Shown in pieces: positions 46,573-58,810 of a stretch of 64,000 bases of DNA (within the stretch, counting starts at the first letter, position 1; each line of letters begins with the position of its first letter). The notes beneath the pieces are model-generated. The model worked only from the letters and a program-made list of their open reading frames with translations. It was not told where the DNA came from and did no database searches. The translations under genes were made by a program, and so were the position numbers. Origin of the DNA: Prostheceraeus crozeri (lineage: Eukaryota > Platyhelminthes > Polycladida > Euryleptidae); the NCBI GenBank assembly GCA_907163375.1, contig CAJQUW010012546.1, positions 186,001 through 250,000 on the forward strand, read 5' to 3'.

Positions 46573-48480
46573 TTTTTATTATTATTATTGAACGAAACTG
46601 TTTACAGTTTCCGAAGACTTCAAGGGCACTTTACATAAAAACGAAAAACAATCGCCAGAAGATACAAAAAATGCGATCCATAGCATGGTGTAGCAGATAG
46701 GTCTACATGTAAAATTATGAAAAAGAGGAACGTAGCAGTTCTGCCTTCAGGGCGGACTTGAGGGTGGAAAGGGATGGAATTGATTTAAGAGAGGAAGGAA
46801 GGGAGTTCCAAACCCGTGCGGCAGCTACAGGAAACGCACGAGCGCCCACAGTCTTGAGGCGAGAAGAGGGCAGCATAAGGTTCGAGGAGGAAGAGGAGCG
46901 CAACGAGCGCCTGGATTCGATGGATGAGGAAAGTTGAAGATAAGAATTAAGGTAAGGTGGAGCAAGGCCATGAAGGCATTTGAAAACGATCACGGCAAGA
47001 CGAAAGTTAATACGGTCACGTAATCGTAGTGGTAGCCATTCGAGGGATAAAAGAGTTGGAGTCACGTGGTCGCGTGCTCGAATGTTTCGGACGAGGCGGC
47101 AGGTTGCATTCAGTATGCGTTGAAATTTGGAGAGGAAGTTGTCGGGAAGGCCATAGAGAATAGTGGAGCAATAATCGAGTCTGGAGTGGATAACAGAAGT
47201 GGCAAGAGTCTTGGCCACAGGCTCAGAGATACACCGTCGGATGGACCACAATTGACGGAGGGCAGAGAAGCACTTTGCCGTAGTGTCGGAGATATGGGGT
47301 CGCATTGAAAGGCAGGGGTCAAAAAGCACACCAAGATTGCGGAGTTTGCTTGCAGGAGAGATCGTGGTGCCATCAATTACGATAGGGTGGTTTGGGGCTT
47401 GGTGACGACGCCTTTGTGAGGTGATCCACATGATATCAGTCTTGCTAGTGTTGAGGAGAAGATGATTTGAGCTCAGCCATTTCCGAACGTCGGAGATGCA
47501 GCTTGACATACGGGAAGCGAGGGTGGCGGAGTCAGATGGATGACAAGATCCAAAAATCTGTAAGTCGTCTGCGTAGATATGGTAGGAGAGACCATATGAC
47601 TCGATGATTTTGGGAAGGTCAGCAGTGTAAATGAGGAACAGAAGGGGGCCTAGCACAGAACCTTTAGGGACACCATGTCGAGCTGGAGAAGGGATGGATT
47701 GAGAGGTTTCACATTTCACACTGTAAGAACGAGGTTAGCCAAGATAAGACCTGGCCCTTGATGCCGAAGGAGATTTCCAGACGTTGGAGAAGAATACCAT
47801 GATGGACCGAATCGAAGGCCGATGAGAGGTCAAGGAGGGAGAGGAGCACTGCCTTGCCTTGGTCAATCACGGTGAGGATGTCGGATGAGATCTTTAAGAG
47901 GGCAGTTTCGGTCGAATGATTAGAACGATACGCTGACTGCAGTTGTGGAAAGAGGTCTTCGGAGTTCATGTAGGAACAAATCTGTTTGGCGACCAGCCGT
48001 TCAAGGACTTTGGAGAGGGTGCAGAGCTTGGAGATGGGTCTGTACGAAGAGACGTCATTTGGATCAGGATTGCCCTTTTTCAAAGTGGGGTTTATAACCG
48101 CCTCCTTCCACAAACGCGGGACAGAACCAGAAGATAGTGATTGGTTGAACAGATGGTGTAGGAAAGGTGCAACGAGATCGATGTTCAACTTTAGAAACTC
48201 AGATGGGAGAGGATCGCGTGCGTTGTGCTTAGGGGGCAGTTTGATGAGGGCGTTGATGACATCCGTTAATTCGAGGGGACGAAATTCGGATAAATCACAG
48301 CACGAGGGTACAGTTGAGAAGGTAGGCGGAGTGGCGTTCGATGTGGCATCGTGGATGGATCTGACCTTGTCTAGGGTGTGCTAGGGGGTGTCTAGGGTAA
48401 TCTGTTCGGCAGAATAAGATCGAGTACAATCGTAGATAATGACTTAGGCAATAAGCGTTTGTTAACTGTCCCCCGCACAT
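46573..48480 (-). mobile_element. 5'-truncated CR1/L2-like LINE
   Basis: On the minus strand the element ends in a (AAT)n microsatellite (plus strand TTATTATTATTATTG at 46573), preceded by TGTAAAGTGCCCTTGAAG. This resembles the GTAAAGCGC..TGAG 3' ends of L2/CR1-group LINEs. Reverse-transcriptase coding sequence fills most of it, and the endonuclease region is absent. The right limit is approximate. Confidence 0.85.
46715..48430 (-). pseudogene. LINE reverse transcriptase, frameshifted
   Basis: The frame is open from about 48188 to 47709 (RT fingers and palm: WKEAVINPTLKKGNPDPNDV, SSYRPISKLCTLSKVLERLV, LLSLLDLSSAFDSVHHGILL) and from 47719 to 46715 (HGVPKGSVLGPLLFLIYTAD, the catalytic YADD in YHIYADDLQIF, then ATCRLVRNIRARDHVTPTLL and LHGLAPPYL). 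A small deletion near 47715 shifts the frame between the two. Coding similarity continues upstream to about 48430 with one in-frame stop and a shift (LSEFRPLELTDVINALIKL region). All RT core motifs are present, but the breaks and the missing endonuclease make it inactive. Confidence 0.9.
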
Positions 48481-49714
48481 TTAAAGCATGAGGTTTGCTA
48501 TCAAATGATTTCTTTGATCTAGTTTGCTCAATGCTTGACCAAAATTACCGAAACGTACTTCGCTTAGATCGAAATTTTATGGAGAATGCGATGGCACTAT
48601 TCATTTTGCAATCAGAAGCAAATTTTCTAAAATGAAAAAACCGCAGTTGAAATGGGCTCAGATCCATTTGAGAGCACGTCAACCGTGTTGTGTGTGAACG
48701 CCATCTGCGGTTTTGCACTGAGTTGAATGATAGAAATCGAGAAGCCATTTAGCTCTGCAGAAAAAAGCCGTAAAACCGCACTCTGTCTGAACGGCCTTTA
48801 ATCACATTGGATTAAGGATTGGATTGTGCTGTCATAGAAAGATAGCACAAGCAGCACTGAGAAGTTTTGCTTGAGCCCTGACATGAAGGATTAGTCCACT
48901 GGATACTGGATGCTCCACTGGTCCACTGGATAGTTAGAATTTAAGATATGAAGGCACATTTCAGACAGTTGTGATCATGAACTTCGTGGGATTGTTGTCT
49001 GAAGTTCATTTTCTCCAGTAGAAAAAAGTTCATGTCTGAAGTGGACATTTTCTCCAAGCCAGAGTAATTTTACACACTGGACGCTTTTGCGACGCTGGTC
49101 GTGAAATGAGACTGAAATTAGGAGCGAGAGAAGAGAATGTGAACTGAAAATGTGGGGGGGGGAGGAATTGAAGTATCGAAACAATCATAATATACGAGTA
49201 TGTTATACTGTAAAACTGAGTATGTTGTACTGTCAAACACGCGATTCAGCTTTTCATGGTCGATTGCTTGAAGGGACGAAGTGATGCTGTTCTGCTGTTA
49301 GAGTTACGCACTCTATCAAAGTGAACTGCTCCCTTCACCATAAATGACCAGAACCCCTCTGAACGCAGTCCCTTTCGTGAATGCAGATATAAACAGCATT
49401 CATCAGTGAAAACCAGGGCTGCGGACTCCATGGCTTTCAGCCGGACTCGCACTTTATCTGGGACTCGGTGACCGAGTCTCGGTCCTAATTTTACCACAAC
49501 CCTAATAAAAACTCTCTGATTCTTGTGTGAGTCAATTCATTTTTCTTTCTGCATCAATCAGACGTTCTTCGATTTGCTTGCATGTAGCAATTGCTTTGGG
49601 GCTGCTATTCTTCCAAAAAGCACTAAACCATTTTGGAATGATATCATAACAACACAATTCCGTGACTCTCAACTCACCATCGAAAAAGTTTTTTTTATGA
49701 TGAGGGCGTTATGA
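48481..49714. other. no recognisable gene; possible orphan hAT end
   Basis: CAGGGCTGCGGACTCCATGG near 49408, with ACTCGG/GAGTC motifs following, looks like one terminus of a hAT element, but I found no inverse partner. AAAACCGCA-type motifs repeat near 48640-48780. A poly-G run lies near 49153. Confidence 0.35.
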
Positions 49715-49993
49715 GGGTGAGATTTTCTTTCGAATGTCCGTGTCTCTTATGTGCTAGACAGCAGGGTCTTCCACTTGATAGAAATTCTCACTTAACATTT
49801 GTTTGGGACATTAATAAAGCGTCGTGCAGTTGTGAAATAACAGCATCCGTGGAAAATTCCTCGAAATATTTTCACTTTTGAAATTAGGTCTGCATGCTTA
49901 TTAACAGCTGATCTCCGTAGAGGTGAATTTAGAATCCTGCTCGGAAATCTGTGTACTACGCGGAAATTTTTCGCTAGACAATTGGAAACGCTG
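49715..49993. repeat. dispersed repeat, copy 1 (pair with 59580-59878)
   Basis: Shares GATTTTCTTTC, CTTAACATTTGTTT, GCGTCGTGCAGT.GTGAAAT, GGAAAATTCCTCGAA, ATCTCCGTAGAGGTGAATTT and CAATTGGAAACGCT in the same order with 59580-59878. Diverged and gapped, so old. Family unknown. Confidence 0.8.
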
Positions 49994-50381
49994 AGTGTGA
50001 AGGTTTCATTCCAGCAGATTTTAAATGTCTGCGTATTGTTGTATGGGAGACATAGTAGACTTCATCCGCCTTCCTTGTTGAAGCAGAATGGTTTTGCTGA
50101 AATACCGTTAAATTTCCGCATCTCTGCTTTCATCACTGGGCCTTCCACTTCTTGGCAGATCGTGGATAGAACTCGTTGACACAAATCGATCGAATGTTGT
50201 CGTTATTGTTTTATCTCTGGGCGGTGGTGTGTTAAACTTTCTTCTCCAAGCTCGCTGAACTAGTCACATACTTTAATTCTGCTATTTGCAACACAACAAA
50301 AACTCTTTCCTCTGTTGATAAAATTCCGTTACGGACAATGGTAAGAGTGCTGTCTCCGTCTCTCTTAAAGTGGACCTGAAT

Positions 50382-51858
50382 CAGGGTGGCTGACATCATG
50401 CAAAAACTGAGAACCTGCAAAAGTCCTGAAAAATGGTTAGACCTGCAAAAAGTCACCTTAGCCAAAAGAAGTAGTATTTTTGAATTATCTATCTCTGGGA
50501 ATTATAATGCTTGTTGTACTGATTTAGTGTTTCCTGGCTCTGATACCCTCCCCTTCTTTATTAACCTTATATCAAAAATTACAAGTTTTGACAAAAGAAT
50601 TGCGGACTTTGCCGCGTACGTGAAATACAACGATAAACCTGGACAATGCTACGCAGTTTAGAAAATGAGCTACATTATAACACCATAACAATAACTAACC
50701 ACCAATTTTTAGTCCGTGCCGCAACGAACGCTCTGACTTCATCAATCAATAATAGTAATTGAAACTCAGCACGCTCGGCTTCTCAAGATTTAATTACTGA
50801 TAGAAGAGCAGACGGTGTGCGCAGATAATGGATGACGCTTCAGCCTGGACAGGCTTGACAGGGACCTCTGAGATGGGATACTACCGGTTCCACCAGTACC
50901 GGTGCAGAATGCTAAGGACGGGAGAGGTGACCCCTCGACGTCGCATCAGCGGTGTTGACATCGGTAGGCACATACGAGACTCTGAGACCGTTGACTAATC
51001 ATTATGTGGTTAAGCATGGCAAACATAGTGCGCGTTGCACACGAGGCTGCGATAGCAACTCCAATAAGGTAGGCTCCCGTAGGGGCCACCCTTGAAGCTA
51101 ACAGCAAAGCCAAAAGCTCCGAGTGAGCTTGGTGGTTTTCCTCAAAATGAACGATGCGATTGTCGGTGATTGCTGTCGTAGAATAGAAAACACGCGTCAA
51201 AATAAATGGCCGCTGAGGCTTTTGGAGGCAGCCCACACAAGAAGAGGTTACAGTCTAAGAGCAAAGTAACCGATGTAACCGGTCTGGGGGCAACAAACAG
51301 GAGCGTAAAAGCCAAACGTGATAAAAAATATAAAGGCACAAAATCCGTAGACTCGCTCTAGGTGCCACTTTTTTGCAATCCGTAGAAGCGATCTTTTTGA
51401 GATTTCTGATGTGAGCTTCGTTAGGATGTCAACGTAACCGAGGAAAATTGAGGGTCAACCTTAGGTAGTTGATTTTTCTTCGCGGTTTGATGACTGATTT
51501 CTTGAAATTGAGAGCTTTAATTCTTGCCAGTAACTGGAGCAAGAGAAGACGAATTCTGTTTTTTTTCGAATTTAAAATTTGTTTTTCTGGCAAGTTATGC
51601 TACAGAAATCGGTGTAAATTGTTACTTGGTGTACTAAATAGGTCTTCTTCATTCGCCACGTGCGACAGCTGCTGCAGTATTGATAATTATACATTCCTCA
51701 ATAAGTTGTAACAGCATTAGAAATCAGTTATTGGAACTGTCTATCAAATGAAGTGCTTAATGAATTATTGCTAAATGATCATGCAAATTTCTTAAAAATC
51801 CTTCCAAAATCATGCAAAAGTCCTGCAAAATTGAAATCGGAAACCGTTAGCCACCCTG
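50382..51858. mobile_element. TIR element, CAGGGTGGCT ends, 5-bp flank
   Basis: CAGGGTGGCTGAC at 50382 and the inverse of CAGGGTGGCTAAC ending at 51858, with CCTGCAAAAGTCCTG-type subterminal motifs near both ends. The layout is the same as in the CAGGGTG...CCTGGAAAA elements, but the sequence is distinct. The direct repeat TGAAT flanks it (50377-50381 and 51859-51863). The interior has short open frames (for example 50386-50661) with no recognisable transposase. Confidence 0.75.
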
Positions 51859-52009
51859 TGAATAGTTTTCACATGCAACATGTGACTATCGATTATTACC
51901 GCTTGACATGAAATTTTAGCTCATTTTAGGTTCAACAAAATTGTTTTCTATTGAAATTGTTGGTTAGAAGTCATCTGAGGACAAAATAAAACCCTGTAAT
52001 GACCAACGT

Positions 52010-52500
52010 AATATCTGATATAGCAATGAAATAGGATCGCCATCGCATGTTGTTCTGTTCCAAACCATTCACTGGATAAACCAGACATTTTTTACAACAA
52101 AACGCAAATACGTATTACGAAACGTTTGGTAGCGTCCAAGTTTTTCAACGTTGATAATTTTGTTTGCCAGAACTGAAGTTGAGTTTAAATATTCATCTAC
52201 GATGTGAACCTATTGACCCTCTGATAGTTTTGTCGGTCTGGAGGAAAGGGGTCGGGCGAGTTATTGTTTTTTAAATAGAAGTTCCGTCAAGCAAAGGGAG
52301 TGATAATTTTTTTCTTTCACAAGTGTGTCTAGTCTCCTGTGAACTGAAAAGACGATATGATCTCTTTGAATATTTCAGAGCTACGTTTCAATTATATGTC
52401 GGAATTAGTTATTGAAAGAATCAGTTATACCAGAAATGGAGGCGGCTTACCGGTAAATTTTCAAGCAGACTCAATACACACAACATGCACCCATGGATGT
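52010..52500. repeat. dispersed repeat, copy 1 (pair with 54190-55085)
   Basis: Matches 54190-55085 in the same orientation over ATAGGATCGCCAT, GAACTGAAGTTGAGTTTAAA, TTTTGTCGGTCTGGAGGAAA and CACACAACATGCACCCA. Copy 2 is longer by about 350 bp (54534-54883). Family unknown. Confidence 0.85.
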
Positions 52501-53556
52501 CATATATATTGTCGCATGCATAATCAGTCATTCAATAATGATTGAATATGATGATGTGGGAGGAGTTATACACGATGTTGTGTAAAAGAAACCAAGAATA
52601 TTCCAAATATTCCAATTTCAAATTAAAGGATCTGGGCCAATCTTGGAAAATATTTGTGTTTGAATGTATGCATAAATTGCATTCTTACTCTGGTAAATAG
52701 TCGATTATGTTTAATTAGCCAACATGTAAAATGGTTTTTAATACACCTACTTGTAATGTTGTGACGTTACCATACGATTGGATGCTGAAGCTGTTGGCGC
52801 AACTACAAGCTTACATTAATGAGAACTTTTTTTGACGATCCTGTCGGTTATTTCTAACACTCCTATTCTTGCTCCTCGTTTATTGCCTGTTAGGCCCAGG
52901 TTTGAGGGTGCGACATCTGGGTTACGTCGATTCTCGCTCACACGAGTGCGCCTCCTCCACACCATCCGGTCTTGCGCAAGTCGAGGGTTGTAATGTAGGA
53001 GCTCCATACCCTGAATGATGAAACAAAGGGAGTGCCTTGGCGTTGAGGCATAAAACATCTCGAGGTAGTTGGTCACCCTCAGTAGTGCTTTAAAAGCAGG
53101 ATTGTGATAGTTAACGATTTTCACATTTTTATTATTTGCGATTTTTGAATAAATTCTCTATTAGTCCAATATCACATTTTCCATGTGTAATATTGATGCA
53201 TGGATATAGGGAACTGTGATCGAAGAAATATTCATGCTGTGGTGCTCATGATCAAATTTTTACAATAAAGTTCTATGCCTACTATTAATTCTCCAAGATT
53301 AAGATGAATCAAATAATTGCAATAATTTTATTGTAGCAACTTGCACCAACCAAAACCGGTAGATGTAATAATGAAAATTCATTCAAGCAGCCATACAAGC
53401 AATAGGTACTAAGAGACAAGTTTTCTCAATATATATAATCTACATGGCAAATTTATTGGCAGAAATGCCGGTATCGGTGCCAGCAACGAAAAATGCTGCC
53501 AATTCCATCTCTGACAAACGCCCATGCTTTAGCAATTCATGTATAGTTCCATGAAG
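52501..53556. other. no recognisable gene
   Basis: A minus-strand frame (53124-52816) is open with no known domain. The last ~30 bp (AGCAATTCATGTAT.GTTCC) recur at 55091, so this belongs to the same repeat complex as 54190-55120. Confidence 0.35.
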
Positions 53557-53963
53557 ATAATGCATGTACAAAGACATCAATCGGTCCCTGAAGAGCGATG
53601 AAGCGAACGGAATGACGTCACATGCAAGGAATAAAATTGATAGCACGCACAACATAATATGTGACCAAGGCTCGTGAGTTTCTGTCTTTTCCGTCTTTTT
53701 GACACCCCACCGTCCTTTCTTCCGTCCTATCAAACATCTCTATCCCTGTGCATTAAGCACAAATTGTGAGTTACTTTTCCAATATATTGGCAAAGCATTT
53801 TCTTAAAATAAACAAACAAATTTGATTCTAATGGCTGATTTCGGTCTTGAAGATCATAAAGTCTAAAATTAGGCCTTATTACCATAATTATGGAACAGTC
53901 ATTCATACTTACTGGAGCACACATGCATTTGCGAATGTGTTTTCAATGTTACGTCTTTTTTCC
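53557..53963. repeat. 407-bp dispersed repeat, copy 2
   Basis: Same length as 43347-43753 with about four or five mismatches. Its left flank (AGCAATTCATGTATAGTTCC) also occurs, without the 407-bp unit, at 55091. The unit was therefore probably inserted here, after AAGATAATGCA. Confidence 0.93.
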
Positions 53964-54189
53964 ATCAGCATTTACGAGTCCTGTGTTAAGTGAATGCTTT
54001 TTAAGTTCACAAGAGATTAATTGAAACGATAATAAAAAATAATGTACAATCAAATATATGCATGAATATATATACACAGCAGTGCCAAAAAATATCTTGC
54101 AATTAGGATTAGAATATTTAAATTAATTAAGACATAGCAAATATATTTGTGAAGTGATATTTTGTCTATTTTTATCTGTACACAATATC

Positions 54190-55085
54190 TGATTATGCGA
54201 TGTAATAGGATCGCCATTACATGCTGATCTGTTACAGACCATTCACTTGATAAACCAGACATTGTTTACAGCAAAACAAAAATACTTGTTATGAAACATT
54301 TGGTAGCGTGCAAGTTTACATAATATAATTTAATTATGCAACAACGTTGATATTTTTGTTTACCAGAACTGAAGTTGAGTTTAAATATTCATCTACGATG
54401 TGAACCTATTGACCCTTTGATAGTTTTGTCGGTCTGGAGGAAAGGCGTCAGGCGAGATATTGTTTTTTAAATATAAGTTCCGTCAAGCAAAGGGAGTGAT
54501 ATTTTTTTCTTTCGCAAGTGTGTCTAGTCTCCCGTATGACATGTATTTATTGACAATCAATGATACAAAGGCTTTGTTGAAAAGCCAGAACAGAAAAGCA
54601 ACATTACAGATAGTCCAGTTCGGTCAGGTCTTTAGACGTCGGGAAGCATGAGGTGATATGGATGGCGTTGCCTCTCTGGACTGTAATGCTTAATCGCTTT
54701 TTCAGAAACGATGTAGCACGTGCTTCTCCAGTTGTGTCATTTGTCCTCTTTCCGATGTCTGAAAGCAAAGCACTTGCAGCCACTCTCCAAGCACGCAACG
54801 TTTCGATTGCAACTGGACAAAACACACATGAATGGTTTAGACTTTCGTATTTTTGCGTTTAATGTCTTCAGCTTCATCTTCCGTGAACTGAAAAGACGAT
54901 ATGAGCTCTTTGAATATTTGAGAAACTACGTTTCAATTACATGTCGGAATCAGTTATTGAAAGATCAATGAATTAGATAATTTAATCATCTGAAATTCAT
55001 GTGCATTTTCACTCCTTGTACCAGAAGTGGAAGCGGTCTACCTGTAAATTTTCAAGTACATTCAGTGCACACAACATGCACCCAC
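54190..55085. repeat. dispersed repeat, copy 2, with ~350-bp extra segment
   Basis: Homologous to 52010-52500. The extra segment (about 54534-54883) is bounded by a CCGT repeat on both sides, which could be a target duplication or a trace of deletion in copy 1. Confidence 0.8.
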
Positions 55086-57856
55086 AGTTCAGCAATTCAT
55101 GTATATTTCCATTAAGATAATGCACTATGAAGTTGATTTATTATGAATGATTTGAAGCAATGATTTTTGAAGGTAGACTTGCTTTAACTAACAGTTGATG
55201 ACTGTGTTGTGCATTGTCATTGCTGTTGACTGCATTTTACAAGAAACTGTTTTAGGGAGGAGACTATTTTACGTATTAAAATCGAAAAAAGGATAACACC
55301 GGATTTCTTGGTTAAGGCTTTTAAGTGCATTGAGATTTGCCTGTTACTCCATCTGAGTTTCATGTGACCTAATGGACTGTGTACCATTTGATTGGTTTAA
55401 CCATTATTCTCTGATCGAATTAAGTACCCATGGACGGAATATTTCCCTGCGATGTACATGCATGTGCAGTGAATTAATATATAACTATGTTCATAAGATG
55501 ATTATTATTGAGACGGAAATTAGCGACGGATGGTTCGAAAAACTCGATAACAAAGCTCGATTACACGATCAATGGCAACAAATACTGTTCCCTAGTCAAC
55601 TAGTATGAAGAAGCTAATTCGCTGTTCTTGCATCAACGAAAGGAAATGATCAGATGCTTCATTCGTGCGTCATTATGGATGCCGCTTTTGTCCAATACTA
55701 TGGACTCCCACTGTACGAATGTTTCTAACGCTATAATGAAGTGATTTTCAATCATTTACTTATAAAAGGACTTTTTTATGTGTCTAAATTGTAGTTCATA
55801 TTTCTTGCTCAGATGATTTTCTGTCAGAGCCGTGTCATTGATAACATTGCAAATGAAATTAAATTCTCATCGAATTTAATAGATTGGTATTTTTTCTTCA
55901 AGCTTTCAAGACGCATCATAGAAGCTATTCTAGTAACAAACCAGCGGAAAATTGTATTCAAGGAAAAGAGTAGCTCCTGCCATTGGAGTGTAGTCATGCG
56001 ATTGCAAGCATGTTAGTACATGATAGATTTTTTACACAGCATGTGGTTCTGTACTATGATTCCCCTCATAATGATTTCTTGAGACAAAGATGATGACTGC
56101 TACTTTCTTCAAAGTTAATCATTTATCTAACAATTACCAGAGGAAAACCTCATACATCACCTAAAAAAATCACATGATTAGAACACACCTGTAGACCGGT
56201 ACCGGTAACAGAAAATGCTATCGATAAACACATGCTTTGCATACGTGCATGAATGCATTTGTCCAATGAAACAGGAAGTGAATTTTAAAGTTGATATGTC
56301 CCTCGCTTCGCGTCAGTGACACTTGAGATGGACTTTCGTCTATGAAACTTGATGCCGCAAATTCTTAATGTGGGTTCAAAAATTCAAGTCATGTAGCTGA
56401 CTCTTGGCTGTAGGGAGTTCATCATGCGAGCTTCAGTCAACTTATGTTACAATCCACACCGATATCACTGATGACAACGATATGGAAATCGCGAAATGAG
56501 ATGGCGATCACTTGAATTGTGAACTTTCATGCGTCCCTTTGGGTCATTTTCTTCCTTCTTATTTATAAAACAACCTAACGTTATGATTAATGCGTTTGTA
56601 GAAAAGGTTCTGATTAAAGGAAGCTGTCCAAAAAGTAATTTCTCATCAGTGTTAACTAGCAAAATTCAACTTACAATGTGCTTATTATTCCTGCTTTTAC
56701 TACTGATAGAGAGACAATAAAGCATGCTCAAGTGATCGTCATTTTATGACGCCGATCATTTTAGCATTTTAACAAGCAAAATCATTTTCTTTTTTGCTGG
56801 TTGAATACATTCATTTACGAGGAGTGACGGAACTGCTCCTCAACATGAGAGTAAATTATTATTGCAACTAAGCTGATTGATTCAGTCAAGCTAATAATTG
56901 TCGGAAATGATTATGCTTATAATGTTGAAATGAAAAACAAATTTTATTGCGAAAATTGTTCACTATGGCATCATGATGTACATGTATGATGAAATATGTG
57001 CTACATAACAAATTGCTTTTCATTTCAATTATTGATTGATTACCATAGAAATTCTTCAACTGCAATATAACTGTCGTTTTTCTTTCAGCATGCTTAAATA
57101 TTGATTATGCTGTAAATCAAAATGAACCATTATCCACTTCGTCTTGTATCTCGCATTGGTGTTTTAATATAGACAGTCATCGGTTACATATCCTCCCTGA
57201 TAGCCTATCTGCTGTCTTTGGAAACCTTAACAATATGCGTGAGGAAAGCGTTTCTGAATGCCATTTGATAGGATTCCGCTGTTGAGAAATCTTGTCATGT
57301 TTTAATGTTAATATAGCCTTGAATAACGACAATGACATAGACGACACAGACAAGAAGCAAGGCTTTGCTGTACAAGACTCGTTTCAAATTATCAAAGTAT
57401 TCAATTAATCGAAAGACGTTTTGAAAATATTGTAATTCTCATGTGATTTCGCCTGCTATTCCCATGCGATATTACCTCAGGTGAACATTGACATTCTGCA
57501 TCTCCGCACCGAAATTCAGCGGAACCCCTGCAACTAAGGTGAAGTCTATGTCGGTGGTTTTAATTTATTTAATACTTGCTCCTCTGCTGGTCTACAGTTT
57601 AGGTCAAATAAAAGAACGGTCACTCTAAGGCAAACTCTAGAAACGTCACGAAATCTTCAGAAGTTAATTTATAAATATGAAGTGAGTATCAGTATCATAT
57701 AATAATAACAATAATAATACTCGTTTGCTCATCAGAATGAAAATCACACAAGACAAGGTTAAGTTGTACTAAGAAAATTCATGCATATGAGAATGATCAA
57801 ATCGTTTAAAGCTCGTGAAGCAAGACACATAAATTAATGATATCAGCAAGAAGTTA
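55086..57856. other. long stretch with no recognisable gene
   Basis: About 2.8 kb. Only the AGCAATTCATGTATATTTCC motif at 55091 links it to a repeat. No coding region, transposon end or RNA gene could be supported. Confidence 0.35.
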
Positions 57857-58566
57857 GGTTCAATTAATTAAGCGAAGTCTCATAATAGCGAAAACGAATT
57901 GCATAATCTTAAGAAGTCCTCGTCAAATTATGCTTGCTTGATTAGTGAATAACTTAAATGGCCATATCATCACTATCGTTTCAAAGTCAAAATACATAGA
58001 AGAAGCATATGCTTATTTTTCTATTTCAGTATGGAATCACTATACAACTGTGATGTTCGAACTACAAATCAGTTAGAGGGATGGCATCTGAAACTGAAAG
58101 ATAATGTGGGAAGTGCCCATCCAAATATCTTCAAGATCACGCATACATTCGTTGAGGAGCAGAAAATGTCAAACATTGAGATGAGTCAACTGGATTTTGG
58201 AGCACCAACAAAAAGGAGAAAGGCGAAATATGTTGCTTTAAAAGAAAGACTAGACCGATTGCGCGAACAATACATTTTAAATTAACTCAGTCGCCAAGCT
58301 TATGCCAGAGCTGTCTTGTACATAATGGGTTTTTAGAGAATATATTTTATTTACATTCTCATTTTTTTCATATTTCATTACATTGTACAAGGTATATGTA
58401 CATTATATAAGGAAATTCATATCCTTGTCAGTGGTATGGATGATGGGTATTATTTACTAATCCAATTATCTTTAATAAACTATATAAACATAATTTCTAG
58501 AGGACTTCTTAAGATTATGCAATGCGTTTTCGCTATTTTGATACTTTGCTGTTATGAGACTGAACC
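57857..58566 (+). mobile_element. small MULE-like element with long TIRs
   Basis: The left end 57876-57921 (AGTCTCATAATAGCGAAAAC ... CTTAAGAAGTCCTC) matches the reverse complement of 58500-58561, which has 16 extra bases (a CAGCAAAGTATCAAAA block). GGTTCA/TGAACC extends the match outward. Between them lies a C-terminal MULE transposase exon. Long TIRs are usual in Mutator-like elements. I could not find a 9-11 bp target duplication. At about 0.7 kb it is heavily deleted. Confidence 0.75.
58030..58285 (+). pseudogene. MULE transposase C-terminal exon
   Basis: A clear acceptor (TTTTTCTATTTCAG, ending 58029) opens an 85-codon frame to a TAA stop. The motif TTNQLEGWHLKLKDNV followed by HPNIFKITHTFVEEQ matches the (T/N)N.LEGWH..L......HPNI..F...L..EQ pattern at the end of MULE-type transposases. 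A KRRKAKYVALKERLDRLREQ helix and the C-terminus follow. AATAAA lies at 58474-58479. The catalytic DDE core is not nearby, and the enclosing TIRs leave no room for it. I read this as the last exon kept in a deleted element, not a working gene. Confidence 0.75.
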
Positions 58567-58810
58567 CCGATTATAGAGTGTAGTACAAGTAGGCACAAAT
58601 GATCTATATCGTCTCTCTGACCTACATAGCGGAATAACGTAGTAATGCGAATGCTGTAACAAAGGGTAGTAAAGAATGAAGAATGTGACTAGCATTCGAC
58701 GTAGAAAAGAAGCTTCATTGACTGAGTTTGTCCTCTCGTAGAAAGGAGTGGAAAATTATTGCAATCACAATGCAGTCCACACACATGATGGAATCACCTT
58801 TGAGTCTTCT

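Noticed and set aside
47943-48384. Plus-strand open frames of 60-130 codons
   Set aside because: They are antisense to a clear LINE reverse transcriptase and have no domains of their own.
49408-49480. Terminus-like CAGGGCTGCGGACTC with ACTCGG motifs
   Set aside because: It resembles a hAT end, but no inverse partner or TSD was found, so no element is called.
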